In this document: piece after piece, positions 42,489 to 52,383 of the stretch
How the letters are laid out: every line of letters begins with the position of its first letter
How positions within the stretch are numbered: the stretch's first letter is position 1
Assembly (NCBI RefSeq): GCF_018476905.1
Contig: NZ_JAHCVK010000008.1
Span: 47,170-111,169, forward strand
Origin: Geomobilimonas luticola
GTDB taxonomy: Bacteria > Desulfobacterota > Desulfuromonadia > Geobacterales > Geobacteraceae
DNA length: 64,000 bases
Direction: 5' to 3'
The notes under the pieces: generated by a model
What the model was told of the DNA's origin: nothing
Database searches by the model: none
The model's input: only the letters and a program-made list of their open reading frames with translations
Translations under genes and position numbers: made by a program

Positions 42489-43787
42489 TCAATGCGAAGA
42501 TGTCAGCAGTGCGGCAATGATCTCCATGTGCCGGTCCGTCGCCCCCCGGTTTTCCTCCATGAGCGCAACGCCCTGGCGTCCCATGGTGGCGCGCTGCCCA
42601 TCATCAGCCATAAGGTCGTTCAGAACAGAGGTCAGCTCTCCGCCATCCTGCACCTGGATCCCCCCTCCTGATTCGAGAATCATGGCGGCAATCTCGCGGA
42701 AATTGCTCATGTGCGGCCCGAACACCACCGGCACACCGAGAGCCGCGGGCTCCAGCACGTTATGCCCGCCGGTCGGCACCAGGCTCCCCCCGACGAACAC
42801 CAGGTCCGAGATTGAATAGATCGACATCAGTTCCCCGACTGTATCCACCACCAGAGTTTCGCCTGCGCGGAAATCGGTCCCCCTGCTCACCAGTCTCGAC
42901 CGAAGGGAAAAAGGAATTCCCTCCTTCTGCAGCAAGTCCCCAACCTGGCCGGCCCGTTCGGGATGGCGGGGGACAAGGACGAGCAGGCAGTCGTGCCCGG
43001 CCGCCAGAATTGCCCGGTAGGCAGCGAGCACCATCTCCTCTTCGCCTGCATGGGTACTTCCCGCAGTGAGAACCGGCAGGGTGCCAGGAATGAGGAACTC
43101 CTTCTTCAGCAGGGATCGCTGCTCGGGGGAGAGGAGAGACGACGGGAGATCGTACTTGAGATTTTTCGTCACATGGACCCGTGCCGGATCGGCGCCGATG
43201 GCGATGATTCTTCGGGCATCTTCGCCGGTCTGCATGCAGAGGGCCGTGAACTTGGCAAGAACGGGGCGAAAAAACCAGCTTAACTTCATGTAGCGGCCGA
43301 AGGAACGATCGGAGATGCGGCCGTTGACCATGACGGTGGGAATCCCCATCTCCGCTGCCGTGCGGAGGAAATTCGGCCAGATTTCGGTCTCGACGATGAC
43401 GACGAGGGACGGCCTGAGCGCCTGCAGCACCCGCCGGACGGCAAAACGGTAGTCGAAAGGGAGGTAGATGCAGAGATCGACCTCCGGCAGCTTTTCCCCG
43501 ATGCTCCGGCCCGTTTCGGTCACACTGGACAGAACAATTTTTTTCTCCGGGAAACGCTGGCGAAGAGCTTTCAGGAGCGGCTTGGCCGCCATGGTCTCGC
43601 CGACGGAAACCGCGTGGACCCAGACTATCTCCTTCCCTTCCATGGCAGCCACACTCTCCCGCGGGAGGGAACCGAACCGTTCGGCAAAGGCAGCACGCCT
43701 CCCGCGGCTCGCGGAACGATAGAGATGGTAGGGGATGATTCCGGCGAGGGCCACCCAGAGCAGGATGTCATAGAGGAGATAGATCAT
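42489..43787 (-). CDS. waaA: 3-deoxy-D-manno-octulosonic acid transferase
   Basis: Adds Kdo to lipid IVA. The 432-residue GT30 enzyme has an N-terminal membrane anchor (YDILLWVALAGIIPYHLY), the AFAERFGSLP segment holding the catalytic glutamate, VWVHAVSVGETMAAKPLL, VIVETEIWPNFLRTA, VTKNLKYDLP and LVFVGGSLVPTGGHNVLEPA. The ATG at 43787 overlaps the stop of the upstream acyltransferase gene (ATGA), which rules out the longer frame. Confidence 0.95.
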   Translation of the reverse strand: MIYLLYDILLWVALAGIIPYHLYRSASRGRRAAFAERFGSLPRESVAAMEGKEIVWVHAVSVGETMAAKPLLKALRQRFPEKKIVLSSVTETGRSIGEKLPEVDLCIYLPFDYRFAVRRVLQALRPSLVVIVETEIWPNFLRTAAEMGIPTVMVNGRISDRSFGRYMKLSWFFRPVLAKFTALCMQTGEDARRIIAIGADPARVHVTKNLKYDLPSSLLSPEQRSLLKKEFLIPGTLPVLTAGSTHAGEEEMVLAAYRAILAAGHDCLLVLVPRHPERAGQVGDLLQKEGIPFSLRSRLVSRGTDFRAGETLVVDTVGELMSIYSISDLVFVGGSLVPTGGHNVLEPAALGVPVVFGPHMSNFREIAAMILESGGGIQVQDGGELTSVLNDLMADDGQRATMGRQGVALMEENRGATDRHMEIIAALLTSSH

Positions 43788-44446
43788 GTCCGGAAATATC
43801 CGTCCGCACGTGCATTCGCATCCTTGAGGGCATGCTCGATGCGGAGACGGAACGCCTCCATATCCTCCCCTTCGCGGTAATAGAGAGGTTCTCCCCAGAT
43901 GAAGACCCCACGGGAAAAAGGGTAAGGAAACATAAAACGGTCCCAGCTGCGCAGCCGCCAGCACGGGGACGCAGAGAAACCGAGGGGGATGACGGGTCGA
44001 CCGGTTATGCGTGCCAGTTGCGCCACGCCAGGTTTGACCTCCTCCCGGGGGCCGCGAGGTCCGTCGGGTGTGATGGCAAGGTCCTTGTTCTCCCGGGCGA
44101 GATGTACCATCTCCCGCAACGCCTCCCTCCCCCCCTTCGACGAGGACCCCCGCACGAGGAAAAAGCCGAAGAGTTTCATGATATTGGCGATTATATCACC
44201 ATCGCCATGCCTGCTGATCAAGATGTGCAGCCCTTTGCCCGTGTAAATGGGGGCCGCCAGCAGGATTCTGCCATGCCAGAAAATATTGATCGCCCCTTCG
44301 CCGCGGTCCTGGAAGGAACGGGGTATCTCGGCACCGATCACGCGGATGCGCATGGACGCGTACAGTCCCCTGATGAGCACATAAAGAAGCCGTGTCAGGG
44401 GACCGCTGGCAAGGGGTCTCACCGTCTGTTTGAAAAAGTTCTTCAT
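43784..44446 (-). CDS. DUF374 / lysophospholipid acyltransferase family protein
   Basis: The 220-residue protein has an N-terminal hydrophobic segment, then NIFWHGRILLAAPIY, ILISRHGDGDIIANIMKLFGF, VRGSSSKGGREALREM and LAITPDGPRGPREEVKPG, the pattern of DUF374 acyltransferase-like proteins related to PlsC and LpxL. Lying between msbA and waaA, it may add an acyl chain to lipid A; this is inferred from position. No separate LpxL/LpxM is present in the window. Confidence 0.85.
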   Translation of the reverse strand: MKNFFKQTVRPLASGPLTRLLYVLIRGLYASMRIRVIGAEIPRSFQDRGEGAINIFWHGRILLAAPIYTGKGLHILISRHGDGDIIANIMKLFGFFLVRGSSSKGGREALREMVHLARENKDLAITPDGPRGPREEVKPGVAQLARITGRPVIPLGFSASPCWRLRSWDRFMFPYPFSRGVFIWGEPLYYREGEDMEAFRLRIEHALKDANARADGYFRT

Positions 44447-46164
44447 CAGTCCTTGAACTGCATCTGGTACAGCTTGTTGTAGACGCCGTCACGGGCCAGC
44501 AGTTCACTGTGGGAACCCGATTCGACGATCCGCCCCTTTTCCAGCACCACGATCTTGTCGGCATTGACGATGGTCGACAGCCGGTGGGCGATGACAAAGG
44601 TCGTGCGGTTCTTCATCAGGTTGTTGAGGGCCTTTTGCACCATCTGCTCGCTTTCGGTGTCAAGGGCGCTCGTCGCCTCGTCCAGGATCAGGACCGGCGC
44701 GTTCTTCAGCAGGGCACGGGCAATGCAGATACGCTGCCGCTGACCGCCCGACAGGCGCACGCCCCGGTCACCGATACTGGTACGGTAGCCTTCGGGCATC
44801 TCCACGATGAAGTCATGGGCAAAGGCGGCCCGGGCAGCGGCCTCTACATCGGCATCACCGGCATCAGGCCTGCCATAGCGGATGTTATTGGCGATGGTGT
44901 CGTTGAACAGGATGGTTTCCTGATCGACGAGGGCGATCTGCTTGAGTAGGTCCCTCTGTCGCAGGGAACGGATGTCGATGCCGTCGATCAGAACCGCACC
45001 CTGGCTGACGTCGTAAAATCTGGTAATGAGGGAAACAAGCGTACTCTTCCCTCCTCCCGACGGCCCCACCAGCGCCACAATCTCTCCCCGGTCGGCCCGG
45101 AGCGAAACGTCGGTCAGGACATTCTCGTCTTCATAGCGGAACGATACCTTCACCAGTTCCACCCTCCCTTCGGCCCGGGTCAGGGGGAGGGGGGAAGGGG
45201 GATCGACGATCTCGGGTTCCATGTCCATGGATTCAAAAACACGGTCAGCTGCAGCGAGAGCCCGTTGGAGTGTGTTAAAAGTCGAGTTGAGCTTTTTTAT
45301 GGGGTTGTAGAGAAAAATCATGGCCGCAATAAAGGAGAGGAACGCCTCGGGGGTCATTGTCCCGTTCCGGATCATGGCGATGCTGGCCCACACTACGGCG
45401 GCAATCCCCAGGGAGGTAAGGAGCTCCATGAGGGGGACTGCCATCCCTTCGTATTTTATGGATTTGCGCAGGAAATGGTAGAATCCCCTGTTCGCCTCGC
45501 AGAACTTTTCGATTTCGCGCCCTTCCATGCTGAAGGCCTTGACGACCTTGATGCCGGCATAACTCTCCTGGAGTATGCTCGCCAGGTCACCCACCTTCTC
45601 CTGGCTTTGCCGTACGGCATTCTTGATGCGGCGCCCGATCTTCTGGGCGGGATAGACCGTGGCAGGGAGGACGAGAAAGGCGATGAGGGCGAGTTTCCAG
45701 TTGAGATAAAAAATGGTGCCGAGGAGGAACACGGCACCGAGACCGTCCCGGAAGAGGCCGGTGATGACGTTCGCTACCCCTTCCTGCATCAGGCTGACGT
45801 CGTTCAGCACGCGTGACATGAGTGCGCCGGTCTGGTTGCGGCTGAAGTAGCCGAGACCAAGCCCCATGTTTTTCCGGTAGAGCTCGTTGCGGATGTCCTG
45901 TATGGCCAGCTGGCCGGAAGTGCGGATGAAATAGTCGTTCACATAACGCGCAAGCCCGCGCACCAGAAAAATGGCGATGATGGCCAGGGGAAGAAGCTGG
46001 AGGAGCGACCAGTCTTTTGTGGCAAAGAGCTTCTTGACGATAGGTCCCGACAGATAGGCAAAAAGGGCATCCATGCCTCCGACAATGGAGGAACCGACTG
46101 CGGCGATGACAATGCGCAACCAATAGGGCCGACTGAACTGCAAAAGGCGCTTGAATGTGTTCAT
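44446..46164 (-). CDS. msbA: lipid A export ABC transporter
   Basis: Flips lipid A-core across the inner membrane. The 572-residue half-transporter has six transmembrane helices (residues 15-300) and an ABC domain with Walker A GPSGGGKST, signature VRLSGGQRQRICIARALL, Walker B VLILDEATSALD and the H-loop VIAHRLSTI. It overlaps lpxB by ATGA and the acyltransferase by TGATG, indicating one transcript. Confidence 0.93.
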   Translation of the reverse strand: MNTFKRLLQFSRPYWLRIVIAAVGSSIVGGMDALFAYLSGPIVKKLFATKDWSLLQLLPLAIIAIFLVRGLARYVNDYFIRTSGQLAIQDIRNELYRKNMGLGLGYFSRNQTGALMSRVLNDVSLMQEGVANVITGLFRDGLGAVFLLGTIFYLNWKLALIAFLVLPATVYPAQKIGRRIKNAVRQSQEKVGDLASILQESYAGIKVVKAFSMEGREIEKFCEANRGFYHFLRKSIKYEGMAVPLMELLTSLGIAAVVWASIAMIRNGTMTPEAFLSFIAAMIFLYNPIKKLNSTFNTLQRALAAADRVFESMDMEPEIVDPPSPLPLTRAEGRVELVKVSFRYEDENVLTDVSLRADRGEIVALVGPSGGGKSTLVSLITRFYDVSQGAVLIDGIDIRSLRQRDLLKQIALVDQETILFNDTIANNIRYGRPDAGDADVEAAARAAFAHDFIVEMPEGYRTSIGDRGVRLSGGQRQRICIARALLKNAPVLILDEATSALDTESEQMVQKALNNLMKNRTTFVIAHRLSTIVNADKIVVLEKGRIVESGSHSELLARDGVYNKLYQMQFKD

Positions 46165-47324
46165 GTGTTCTCAACTCCGGGAGCAAGCATCTCTGCGGCC
46201 AGCTGGGCCACGCGCCGGGAGCAGCCCCCCGTCCCGAGCATGCCGCGCACACCCTTCAGCTTTTCGGTCATGGCTGCCGCATATTCCCGGTCACCCAGAA
46301 TCTTTTCGATCTCCACGGCAATCCTGGCGGGTTCCGCTTCGTGCTGGATCAGTTCCGGCACCACCCGCTCACCGGCAACGATGTTGCACAGGCCGATGTG
46401 ATCGACCCGGATGAGACGTCTGCCGATTTCATAGGTCATGGGGGATACCTTGTAGATGATGACCATGGGGACCCCCATCAGGGCAATCTCCAGGGTGACG
46501 GTTCCCGACACGGTGACGATGGCATCGCAGAGTTCCATGGCATCGTGGGAACGGGCGGGGATAATCGTAATCGCCAGACCTGATTCGGTCAGGTGCGGCT
46601 CCAGGTCGGCACGGGTCAGGCTGGTGGCCAGGGGGAGCACGAACTGCAGTTCGGGATGGCGCTCCCGCAGCAGGCGGGCTGTCGACAGAATGGTCGGGAA
46701 CAGGCTGCGGAGTTCACTTCGCCGACTGCCGGGGAAAAGACCGACCGTCGGCCGGGCCGGATCGAGGCTGAATTCCCGCTGCAGGACCGAGCGCCCGGCC
46801 GTGGGACGCACCGAATCCAGCAGCGGGTGGCCGACGAAGGTGACCGGTACGCCGGCATCCTGGTAAAAGGGCACTTCGAAGGGGAATACCACCGCCATGT
46901 GATCCACACGCCGGCCGATGGTATGCACCCGTCCGGCGCGCCAGGCCCAGACCTGGGGACTGATGAAGTAGAGCACCTTGACGCCGTGCTTTTTGGCCAC
47001 CTTGGCCAGACGCAGGTTGAAGTCGGGGTAGTCGATGAGGATCAGCAGATCGGGGGGCTGGCGCTTGAGGATGCCGGCCAGAAGCGAAAACGCCCGGTAG
47101 ATGGTCGGGAAGTGGGCCACTACTTCCACCAGCCCCACCACCGCCATCTCGGCCGCATCCACCAGGGTCCGCACGCCCGCCTCGCGCATCCGGACCCCGC
47201 CGATGCCGAAGATATCCACATCCCTGAACCGCTCACGCAGGGCAGCCGCCACTGCGGCACCATGATGGTCGCCGGAAGCCTCTCCGGCCACCATCATGAT
47301 TCTCTGCACGCGGGAATCAGGCAA
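46161..47324 (-). CDS. lpxB: lipid-A-disaccharide synthase
   Basis: Condenses UDP-diacyl-glucosamine with lipid X. The 387-residue GT19 enzyme contains IMMVAGEASGDHHGAAV, VLYFISPQVWAWRAGRVHTI, FVGHPLLDSVRP, LFPGSRRSELRSLFPTIL and VSGTVTLEIALMGVPMVIIYK. The longest frame begins with TTG at 47324, overlapping gnnB; GTG (47309) or ATG (47297) are alternatives and none has a strong ribosome binding site. Confidence 0.93.
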   Translation of the reverse strand: MPDSRVQRIMMVAGEASGDHHGAAVAAALRERFRDVDIFGIGGVRMREAGVRTLVDAAEMAVVGLVEVVAHFPTIYRAFSLLAGILKRQPPDLLILIDYPDFNLRLAKVAKKHGVKVLYFISPQVWAWRAGRVHTIGRRVDHMAVVFPFEVPFYQDAGVPVTFVGHPLLDSVRPTAGRSVLQREFSLDPARPTVGLFPGSRRSELRSLFPTILSTARLLRERHPELQFVLPLATSLTRADLEPHLTESGLAITIIPARSHDAMELCDAIVTVSGTVTLEIALMGVPMVIIYKVSPMTYEIGRRLIRVDHIGLCNIVAGERVVPELIQHEAEPARIAVEIEKILGDREYAAAMTEKLKGVRGMLGTGGCSRRVAQLAAEMLAPGVENT

Positions 47325-48411
47325 GGGCGTCCCGGACAGCGGCCAGCACCTCGTCCACCTGGGCGTCGGTCATCTCGGGGAAGATGGGGAGGGAGAGACA
47401 GCGTGCAGCAATCCCTTCGCTGACCGGCAGGGACAATCCGGCACAGGCGGCGGCGAAGACGTTCTGCTTGTGGAGCGGGATCGGGTAGTAGATGGCCGAG
47501 GCGATCTGCCGCTCGCCGAGCTTGGCCATAATGGCGTCGCGGCGGTCACTCAGCAGGGTGTACTGGTGGTACACGTGATTGCCGATGCCGTCTTCCACCG
47601 GCGGCGTGATTCCCAGCGAAGCCAGGGCGGCCGAATAGCGATGGGCAACCCGACGGCGCTCCCGGTTGTAGGTGTCGATCCGCTTCAGCTTCACCCGGAG
47701 GATCACCGCCTGCAGTTCATCCAGCCGGCTGTTGTAGCCGATGGCATCATGATGGTAGCGAACCTTGCTGCCGTGGTTGCGCAGCATCCGGAGCCGTTCG
47801 GCCGTCTCATCGCTGGTGGTGGTCACCAGGCCGCCGTCCCCGTACCCCCCGAGGTTCTTGCTCGGGAAAAAGCTGAAACAGCCAGCCAGGCCGAAGGAAC
47901 CGGTCATCTTGCCGCCGATGGCGGCACCGAAGGACTGGGCGCAGTCCTCGATGAGGAGCAGGTTGTGCTTGTCACAGAGTTCCTGCAACGCCCCGATGTT
48001 GGCGGGCTGGCCAAACAGGTGCACCGGAAGGAGCGCCTTGGTCCGGGGGGTGATGGCTTTTGCCGCCAGAACCGGGTCGATATTGAAGGAGCCGGGCTCC
48101 ACGTCGACAAACACCGGCTTCGCACCGACATAGCAGATGGCCTCTGCCGTGGCGATGAAGGTAAAGGGAGAGGTGATGACCTCGTCTCCCGGGCCGATGC
48201 CGGCTGCCGCCAGCGCCAGGTGGAGCGCATCGGTCCCCGACGCGACGCCGACCGCATGGGGGACGCCGAGATATGCGGCCGCCTCCTGTTCGAACGCGGC
48301 AACATTGGGACCAAGGATGAACTGGGTCTTTCCCAGTGCCTCCAGCAGCCCGTTGTCGATCTCTTCCTTGATCTGCTCGTACTGGATTTTCAGGTCTACC
48401 ATGGGAATCAT
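47317..48411 (-). CDS. gnnB: DegT/DnrJ aminotransferase, GnnB-like
   Basis: PLP-dependent sugar aminotransferase of 364 residues: FILGPNVAAFEQEAAAYLGV, GVASGTDALHLALAAAGIGPGDEV, LIEDCAQSFGAAIGG, CFSFFPSKNLGGYGDGG (PLP lysine) and NSRLDELQAVILRVKLK. Next to lpxA and an Gfo/Idh/MocA oxidoreductase it most likely performs the GnnB step, making UDP-GlcNAc3N so that lipid A carries amide-linked acyl chains at position 3, as shown for Acidithiobacillus ferrooxidans. GAGGTG favours the ATG at 48411. Confidence 0.83.
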   Translation of the reverse strand: MIPMVDLKIQYEQIKEEIDNGLLEALGKTQFILGPNVAAFEQEAAAYLGVPHAVGVASGTDALHLALAAAGIGPGDEVITSPFTFIATAEAICYVGAKPVFVDVEPGSFNIDPVLAAKAITPRTKALLPVHLFGQPANIGALQELCDKHNLLLIEDCAQSFGAAIGGKMTGSFGLAGCFSFFPSKNLGGYGDGGLVTTTSDETAERLRMLRNHGSKVRYHHDAIGYNSRLDELQAVILRVKLKRIDTYNRERRRVAHRYSAALASLGITPPVEDGIGNHVYHQYTLLSDRRDAIMAKLGERQIASAIYYPIPLHKQNVFAAACAGLSLPVSEGIAARCLSLPIFPEMTDAQVDEVLAAVRDALA

Positions 48412-48436
48412 CGTCTGCACCTCGTCTCTCTACGTT

Positions 48437-49366
48437 TCACAGTTTTTTGCTGATCATCAGCGCCGTTTCCAGGGCACGCATACCGTCCTCGCCGCTCACG
48501 ACGGGGGGATTGCCCGTGGCTATGGCATCGAGGAATGCCGCAATCTCGCTCTTGAGCGCATCCCCCTGTTCGAAATTCTCTTCATGGATCTGGATGGCGG
48601 GGATGCCGGGCATCATCTCCCCCTCCCCTTTCCGGAACACCGACAGTTTCTTGCTCTGGAAATCGACGGTTATGTAGGCATCGGGCTGGAATATCCGCAT
48701 CCGCCGCTCGCTCTTGAGGCTTATCCGGCTCGCCGTGACATTGGCCACGCAGCCGTTTTCGAACTGGATGCGGGCGTTGGCGATATCCTCCTCGTCGGTG
48801 AAGACGGGTGCACCGACGGAGTTGACCTGTTTCACCCGGGAATTGACGATGTGCTGGATGATGTCGATGTCATGTATCATCAGGTCGAGCACCACGTTGA
48901 CGTCGGTCCCCCGCGGCTTGAAGGGGGCGATCCGGACCGATTCGATGAAACCGGGATTGGTCAGATGCTTGCTGAGGGCGACCACCACCGGGTTGAACCG
49001 CTCCAGGTGTCCCACCTGGAAAACCAACCGACGCTCGGCGGCAATCCGGATCAGTTCCGCTGCCTCCTCCAGGGTCGTGGTAATCGGCTTTTCAAGCAGG
49101 ACGTGGGCACCGCTCTCCAGGAAGGTCTTTGCCACTTCGAAGTGATACTGGGTCGGCACCACCACGCTGACGGCATCCACTTTCCCTGCCAGTTCGCGGT
49201 AATCGGTAAAGGCCGGGCACCCCACCTTGGCAGCCACCTCTTCGGCCCGCTTTCTGTCCGTATCCACCACCCCGACAAGTTCGGCCTCGGGGAGCGCCGC
49301 AAATTTCTCCGCGTGGAACTGCCCCAGGTACCCGACTCCAATGACAGCTGCTCTGAGCTTTTTCAT
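48437..49366 (-). CDS. gnnA: Gfo/Idh/MocA oxidoreductase, GnnA-like
   Basis: NAD-dependent oxidoreductase of 309 residues with [53 protein letters not shown] (EKP motif) and [15 protein letters not shown]. Placed between lpxA and a DegT aminotransferase, it fits GnnA, which oxidises the 3-OH of UDP-GlcNAc before amination. The ATG at 49366 overlaps the lpxA stop (TGATG). Function is assigned mainly by context. Confidence 0.83.
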   Translation of the reverse strand: MKKLRAAVIGVGYLGQFHAEKFAALPEAELVGVVDTDRKRAEEVAAKVGCPAFTDYRELAGKVDAVSVVVPTQYHFEVAKTFLESGAHVLLEKPITTTLEEAAELIRIAAERRLVFQVGHLERFNPVVVALSKHLTNPGFIESVRIAPFKPRGTDVNVVLDLMIHDIDIIQHIVNSRVKQVNSVGAPVFTDEEDIANARIQFENGCVANVTASRISLKSERRMRIFQPDAYITVDFQSKKLSVFRKGEGEMMPGIPAIQIHEENFEQGDALKSEIAAFLDAIATGNPPVVSGEDGMRALETALMISKKL

Positions 49367-50142
49367 CAGCGGCAAATTCCCCTTTGCGATTGTTCGATAA
49401 AGGACACAAGATGCTTCACTTCCTCGGTCTGGGGCAACTCCTGCCGGATCCGGTCAAGGGCGTCCGCCAGCCGCAGCTTGGAGAGCGCGAGGATGCGATA
49501 GGCCTTTTTCAGGGTGGCGATGTTCTCTTCGCTGAAGCCGCGCCGCGTCAGGCCTACCTGGTTGAGGCCGCGCAGCCTCACGTCTTTCCGGTCCCCGGTG
49601 ACAATGGTGTAGGGGGGGATGTCCTGGCTGACCATGGTTCCCCCGCCGATCATGGCGTGGGCACCGATCCGGACGAACTGGTGGATCGCGCACAACCCGC
49701 CGAGAATGGCGAAATCGTCGACCCGCACGTGCCCCGCCAGGGTGGCGCCGTTGGCCATCACCACACCGTTGCCGATGTGGCAGTCATGGGCCACGTGGGA
49801 ATAGGCCATGAAAAGGTTGCCGTTACCCACCGTGGTTTCATTGTCTCCTGTCACGGTGCCCGGATGGAGGGTGGCAAACTCCCGGATGATGTTGCGGTCC
49901 CCGATTTTCAGCCAGGTTTCCTCCCCCTTGTACTTGAGATCCTGGGGTATCCCCCCCACCGAGGCGAGATGGAATATCTGGTTGTCCTGGCCGATCTCCG
50001 TCCAGCCGTCGATTACCGCATTGGGCCCGACCCGCGTGCCCCGCCCGATCCTGACATGGGGTCCGATAAAGACGCCGGGGCCTATCTCCACATCGTTGTC
50101 GAGCTCAGCACCCTGCTGGATTACAGCTGATGGATGAATCAT
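49366..50142 (-). CDS. lpxA: UDP-GlcNAc (or GlcNAc3N) acyltransferase
   Basis: First acylation of lipid A synthesis. The 258-residue left-handed beta-helix protein starts [21 protein letters not shown] and contains the [20 protein letters not shown] region with the catalytic histidine, [21 protein letters not shown] and a helical C-terminus. With gnnA/gnnB in the same operon its natural substrate may be the 3-amino sugar, giving an N-acyl rather than O-acyl product; this is inferred. Confidence 0.95.
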   Translation of the reverse strand: MIHPSAVIQQGAELDNDVEIGPGVFIGPHVRIGRGTRVGPNAVIDGWTEIGQDNQIFHLASVGGIPQDLKYKGEETWLKIGDRNIIREFATLHPGTVTGDNETTVGNGNLFMAYSHVAHDCHIGNGVVMANGATLAGHVRVDDFAILGGLCAIHQFVRIGAHAMIGGGTMVSQDIPPYTIVTGDRKDVRLRGLNQVGLTRRGFSEENIATLKKAYRILALSKLRLADALDRIRQELPQTEEVKHLVSFIEQSQRGICR

Positions 50143-50219
50143 GCAATCTCCCCATATGCACGGAAGCGCGAAAAAAGACGGAACGCCACCGTGCACCTTC
50201 CGCCCGTGCGCCTTCCGCT

Positions 50220-50654
50220 CTATTTATCGGCGAACGTCGCCTTCAGTTCAGCCTCGGTAACCAGCTTGCCATCCACATAGACCTTGCCGGAAAAACACCA
50301 GATGCCGCGGCGGCAGGCGGTCATTACCATCTCGATGCGCAACTGGTCACCCGGGACCACCGGCCGGCGGAACTTGACATTGTCGATAGCGGCAAAATAG
50401 GTGATTTTTTTGCGGATATCGTCATCGGAAGCCAGGTAGGCAAGAATACCTCCCACCTGGGCCATGGCCTCGACGATGAGAACCCCCGGCATGACGGGAT
50501 GGCCGGGAAAATGCCCCTGGAAGAACGGCTCATTGACAGTGACGTTCTTGATCCCGACAATCTTCTTCCCCTCTTCCACCTCCACGATCCGGTCGACCAG
50601 CAGGAACGGGTAACGGTGGGGAAGGATCTTCATGATTTCATTCACATCGAGCAT
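50220..50654 (-). CDS. fabZ: 3-hydroxyacyl-ACP dehydratase
   Basis: Dehydrates 3-hydroxyacyl-ACP in fatty acid elongation and competes with LpxA/LpxD for the same pool. The 144-residue hot-dog protein has [20 protein letters not shown] and [20 protein letters not shown], with active-site H48 and E62. The start at MLDVNEI is chosen by family length. The usual lpxD-fabZ-lpxA order is kept. Confidence 0.96.
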   Translation of the reverse strand: MLDVNEIMKILPHRYPFLLVDRIVEVEEGKKIVGIKNVTVNEPFFQGHFPGHPVMPGVLIVEAMAQVGGILAYLASDDDIRKKITYFAAIDNVKFRRPVVPGDQLRIEMVMTACRRGIWCFSGKVYVDGKLVTEAELKATFADK

Positions 50655-50719
50655 GGCGGACTCCGTAACATGGATTTTTTCGTTAAGCTTTACTGGTTGC
50701 CAGAGGAAGGGGTTCCCCC

Positions 50720-51769
50720 TTACACAGGTTCCGGGTCCCGAGCCCCGAGTCTGGCCTCCAGTTCTTCGACCTTCTTTTCCAGGAGGCTTACGGTTTTTCG
50801 CAGTTCGGGGAGCCGGCCCAAAACCCCCATGGCCCGGAGCCATTCCTTGTGGGGGATAGCCGGCATGCCGCTGTACATGCCGTTTGGCGGCAGGTTACCC
50901 GGGACTCCCGACTTGGCGCCGATCATGACATTGTCGCCGATTGTCAGGTGACCGGCCACACCGACCTGGCCGGCAAGCGTGACGTGGGTGCCGATCCTGG
51001 TGCTCCCCGATATCCCGACCTGGGATACGATCATGCAATTTTCGCCAATGACGCAGTTGTGGCCGATCTGCACCAGGTTATCGATCTTGGTGCCGCGGCC
51101 GATACGGGTCACGTCGAGAGCGGCCCGATCGATGGTCGTATTGGCACCGACCTCCACATCATCCTCCACGACCACGATGCCTATCTGGGGAATCTTGTAA
51201 TAGCCGGCACCGTCGGGGGCATACCCGAAACCGTCGGAACCGATGACCGCCCCGTCGTGGACGATCACCCGGTTGCCGATGCGGCAGCGCTCCCGGATGC
51301 TGACGTTGGCATGGAGGGTAACGTCATCCCCCAATGTCACCCCCGGATACAGAGCCACGCCGGGATAGAGAGTGACCCTGTTCCCGAGCCGGACGCCATC
51401 CGCAACCCAGACCCCCGGATAGATGGTCACGTCGCTCCCCATGGAGACATCCCTGCCGATACTGGCCCCTTCCATGACCCCCAGGAACTGGGGGGGGTGG
51501 ACATGAAAGAGGGTCAACAACTTGGCAAACGCGAGGTAGGGGTTGGCGACCTCGATGACGTTTCTGCCATGGCCATCGGCGCCGGGAGGGAGGATGACGG
51601 CGGTGGCCTTGGTGGTTGCGACTTTCGACGCATACCGGGGGTTGGCAAGAAACGTGATCTGCCCCTCACCGGCGTCGTCCAGACCGGCCAACCCTTGCAC
51701 CAGCGCCGAGTCGTCGCCGATCACCCTGCCGCCAAGGTAGACGGCCAACTCTTTTAGGGATTTTCCCAT
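50720..51769 (-). CDS. lpxD: UDP-3-O-acyl-glucosamine N-acyltransferase
   Basis: Adds the second 3-hydroxyacyl chain in lipid A synthesis. The 349-residue protein has an N-terminal uridine-binding domain ([13 protein letters not shown]) and a long hexapeptide-repeat beta helix with [46 protein letters not shown] and a C-terminal helix ([16 protein letters not shown]) slightly longer than usual. The start MGKSLKELA fits the family. Confidence 0.95.
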   Translation of the reverse strand: MGKSLKELAVYLGGRVIGDDSALVQGLAGLDDAGEGQITFLANPRYASKVATTKATAVILPPGADGHGRNVIEVANPYLAFAKLLTLFHVHPPQFLGVMEGASIGRDVSMGSDVTIYPGVWVADGVRLGNRVTLYPGVALYPGVTLGDDVTLHANVSIRERCRIGNRVIVHDGAVIGSDGFGYAPDGAGYYKIPQIGIVVVEDDVEVGANTTIDRAALDVTRIGRGTKIDNLVQIGHNCVIGENCMIVSQVGISGSTRIGTHVTLAGQVGVAGHLTIGDNVMIGAKSGVPGNLPPNGMYSGMPAIPHKEWLRAMGVLGRLPELRKTVSLLEKKVEELEARLGARDPEPV

Positions 51770-51840
51770 ACGATTATCCTTCCACAGAGACGTCGCGGGC
51801 AACTCCTTGGCACCGCAACGCCGCTCCAGACATTTCTGCC

Positions 51841-52359
51841 CTATTTCTTTTTCGTCTCGTTGAAAAGCTTCAGGATCTCATCGGTCAGATCAGACTTGTC
51901 GTCGGTGTAGATCATGCTGTCGTTCTTGACGAAAATGAACGAGTAGCCGTTCTTCCGGCCGTACTCCTGGATCACCTTGACGATGTCCTCGACGATTTTA
52001 TTGGTGAATTCGTCATTCTTCGCCTGCAGGTCGTCCTGGGCGTCCTTGAGGAACCGCTGGTACTCCTTGAGTTTCTGCTGATAATCCTTCTCCTTGGTAT
52101 TCCGCGCGCTCTCGGAAAGGAGAACGCTCTGCTTTTCGAGGTCGGCTTTGAGTTTCTTCAGCTCTTCTTCCTTGGCGTTCTTTTCGTTCTCGTATTTGCC
52201 GGCCTTGAGGGCAAGCTGCTCCTTTGCCTCCTTGCCGGCATTGGACAGAACCAGGACCTTCTGTACATCCACCGACGCGAGTTTCATGTCGGCTGCACCG
52301 GCGACAGCTGCCATTGCCACTGTCAGGGCGAAAATAACGGTAATGATGATCGTGCGCAT
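51841..52359 (-). CDS. OmpH/Skp family periplasmic chaperone
   Basis: The 172-residue protein has a signal peptide ([23 protein letters not shown]) and a long helical, lysine/glutamate-rich central part typical of Skp tentacles, ending in a small beta segment ([15 protein letters not shown]). It likely carries unfolded outer-membrane proteins to BamA, encoded just upstream. AAGGAG directly before ATGTACATG favours the second ATG as the start. Confidence 0.9.
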   Translation of the reverse strand: MRTIIITVIFALTVAMAAVAGAADMKLASVDVQKVLVLSNAGKEAKEQLALKAGKYENEKNAKEEELKKLKADLEKQSVLLSESARNTKEKDYQQKLKEYQRFLKDAQDDLQAKNDEFTNKIVEDIVKVIQEYGRKNGYSFIFVKNDSMIYTDDKSDLTDEILKLFNETKKK

Positions 52360-52383
52360 GTACATCTCCTTTTTCAGATAATG

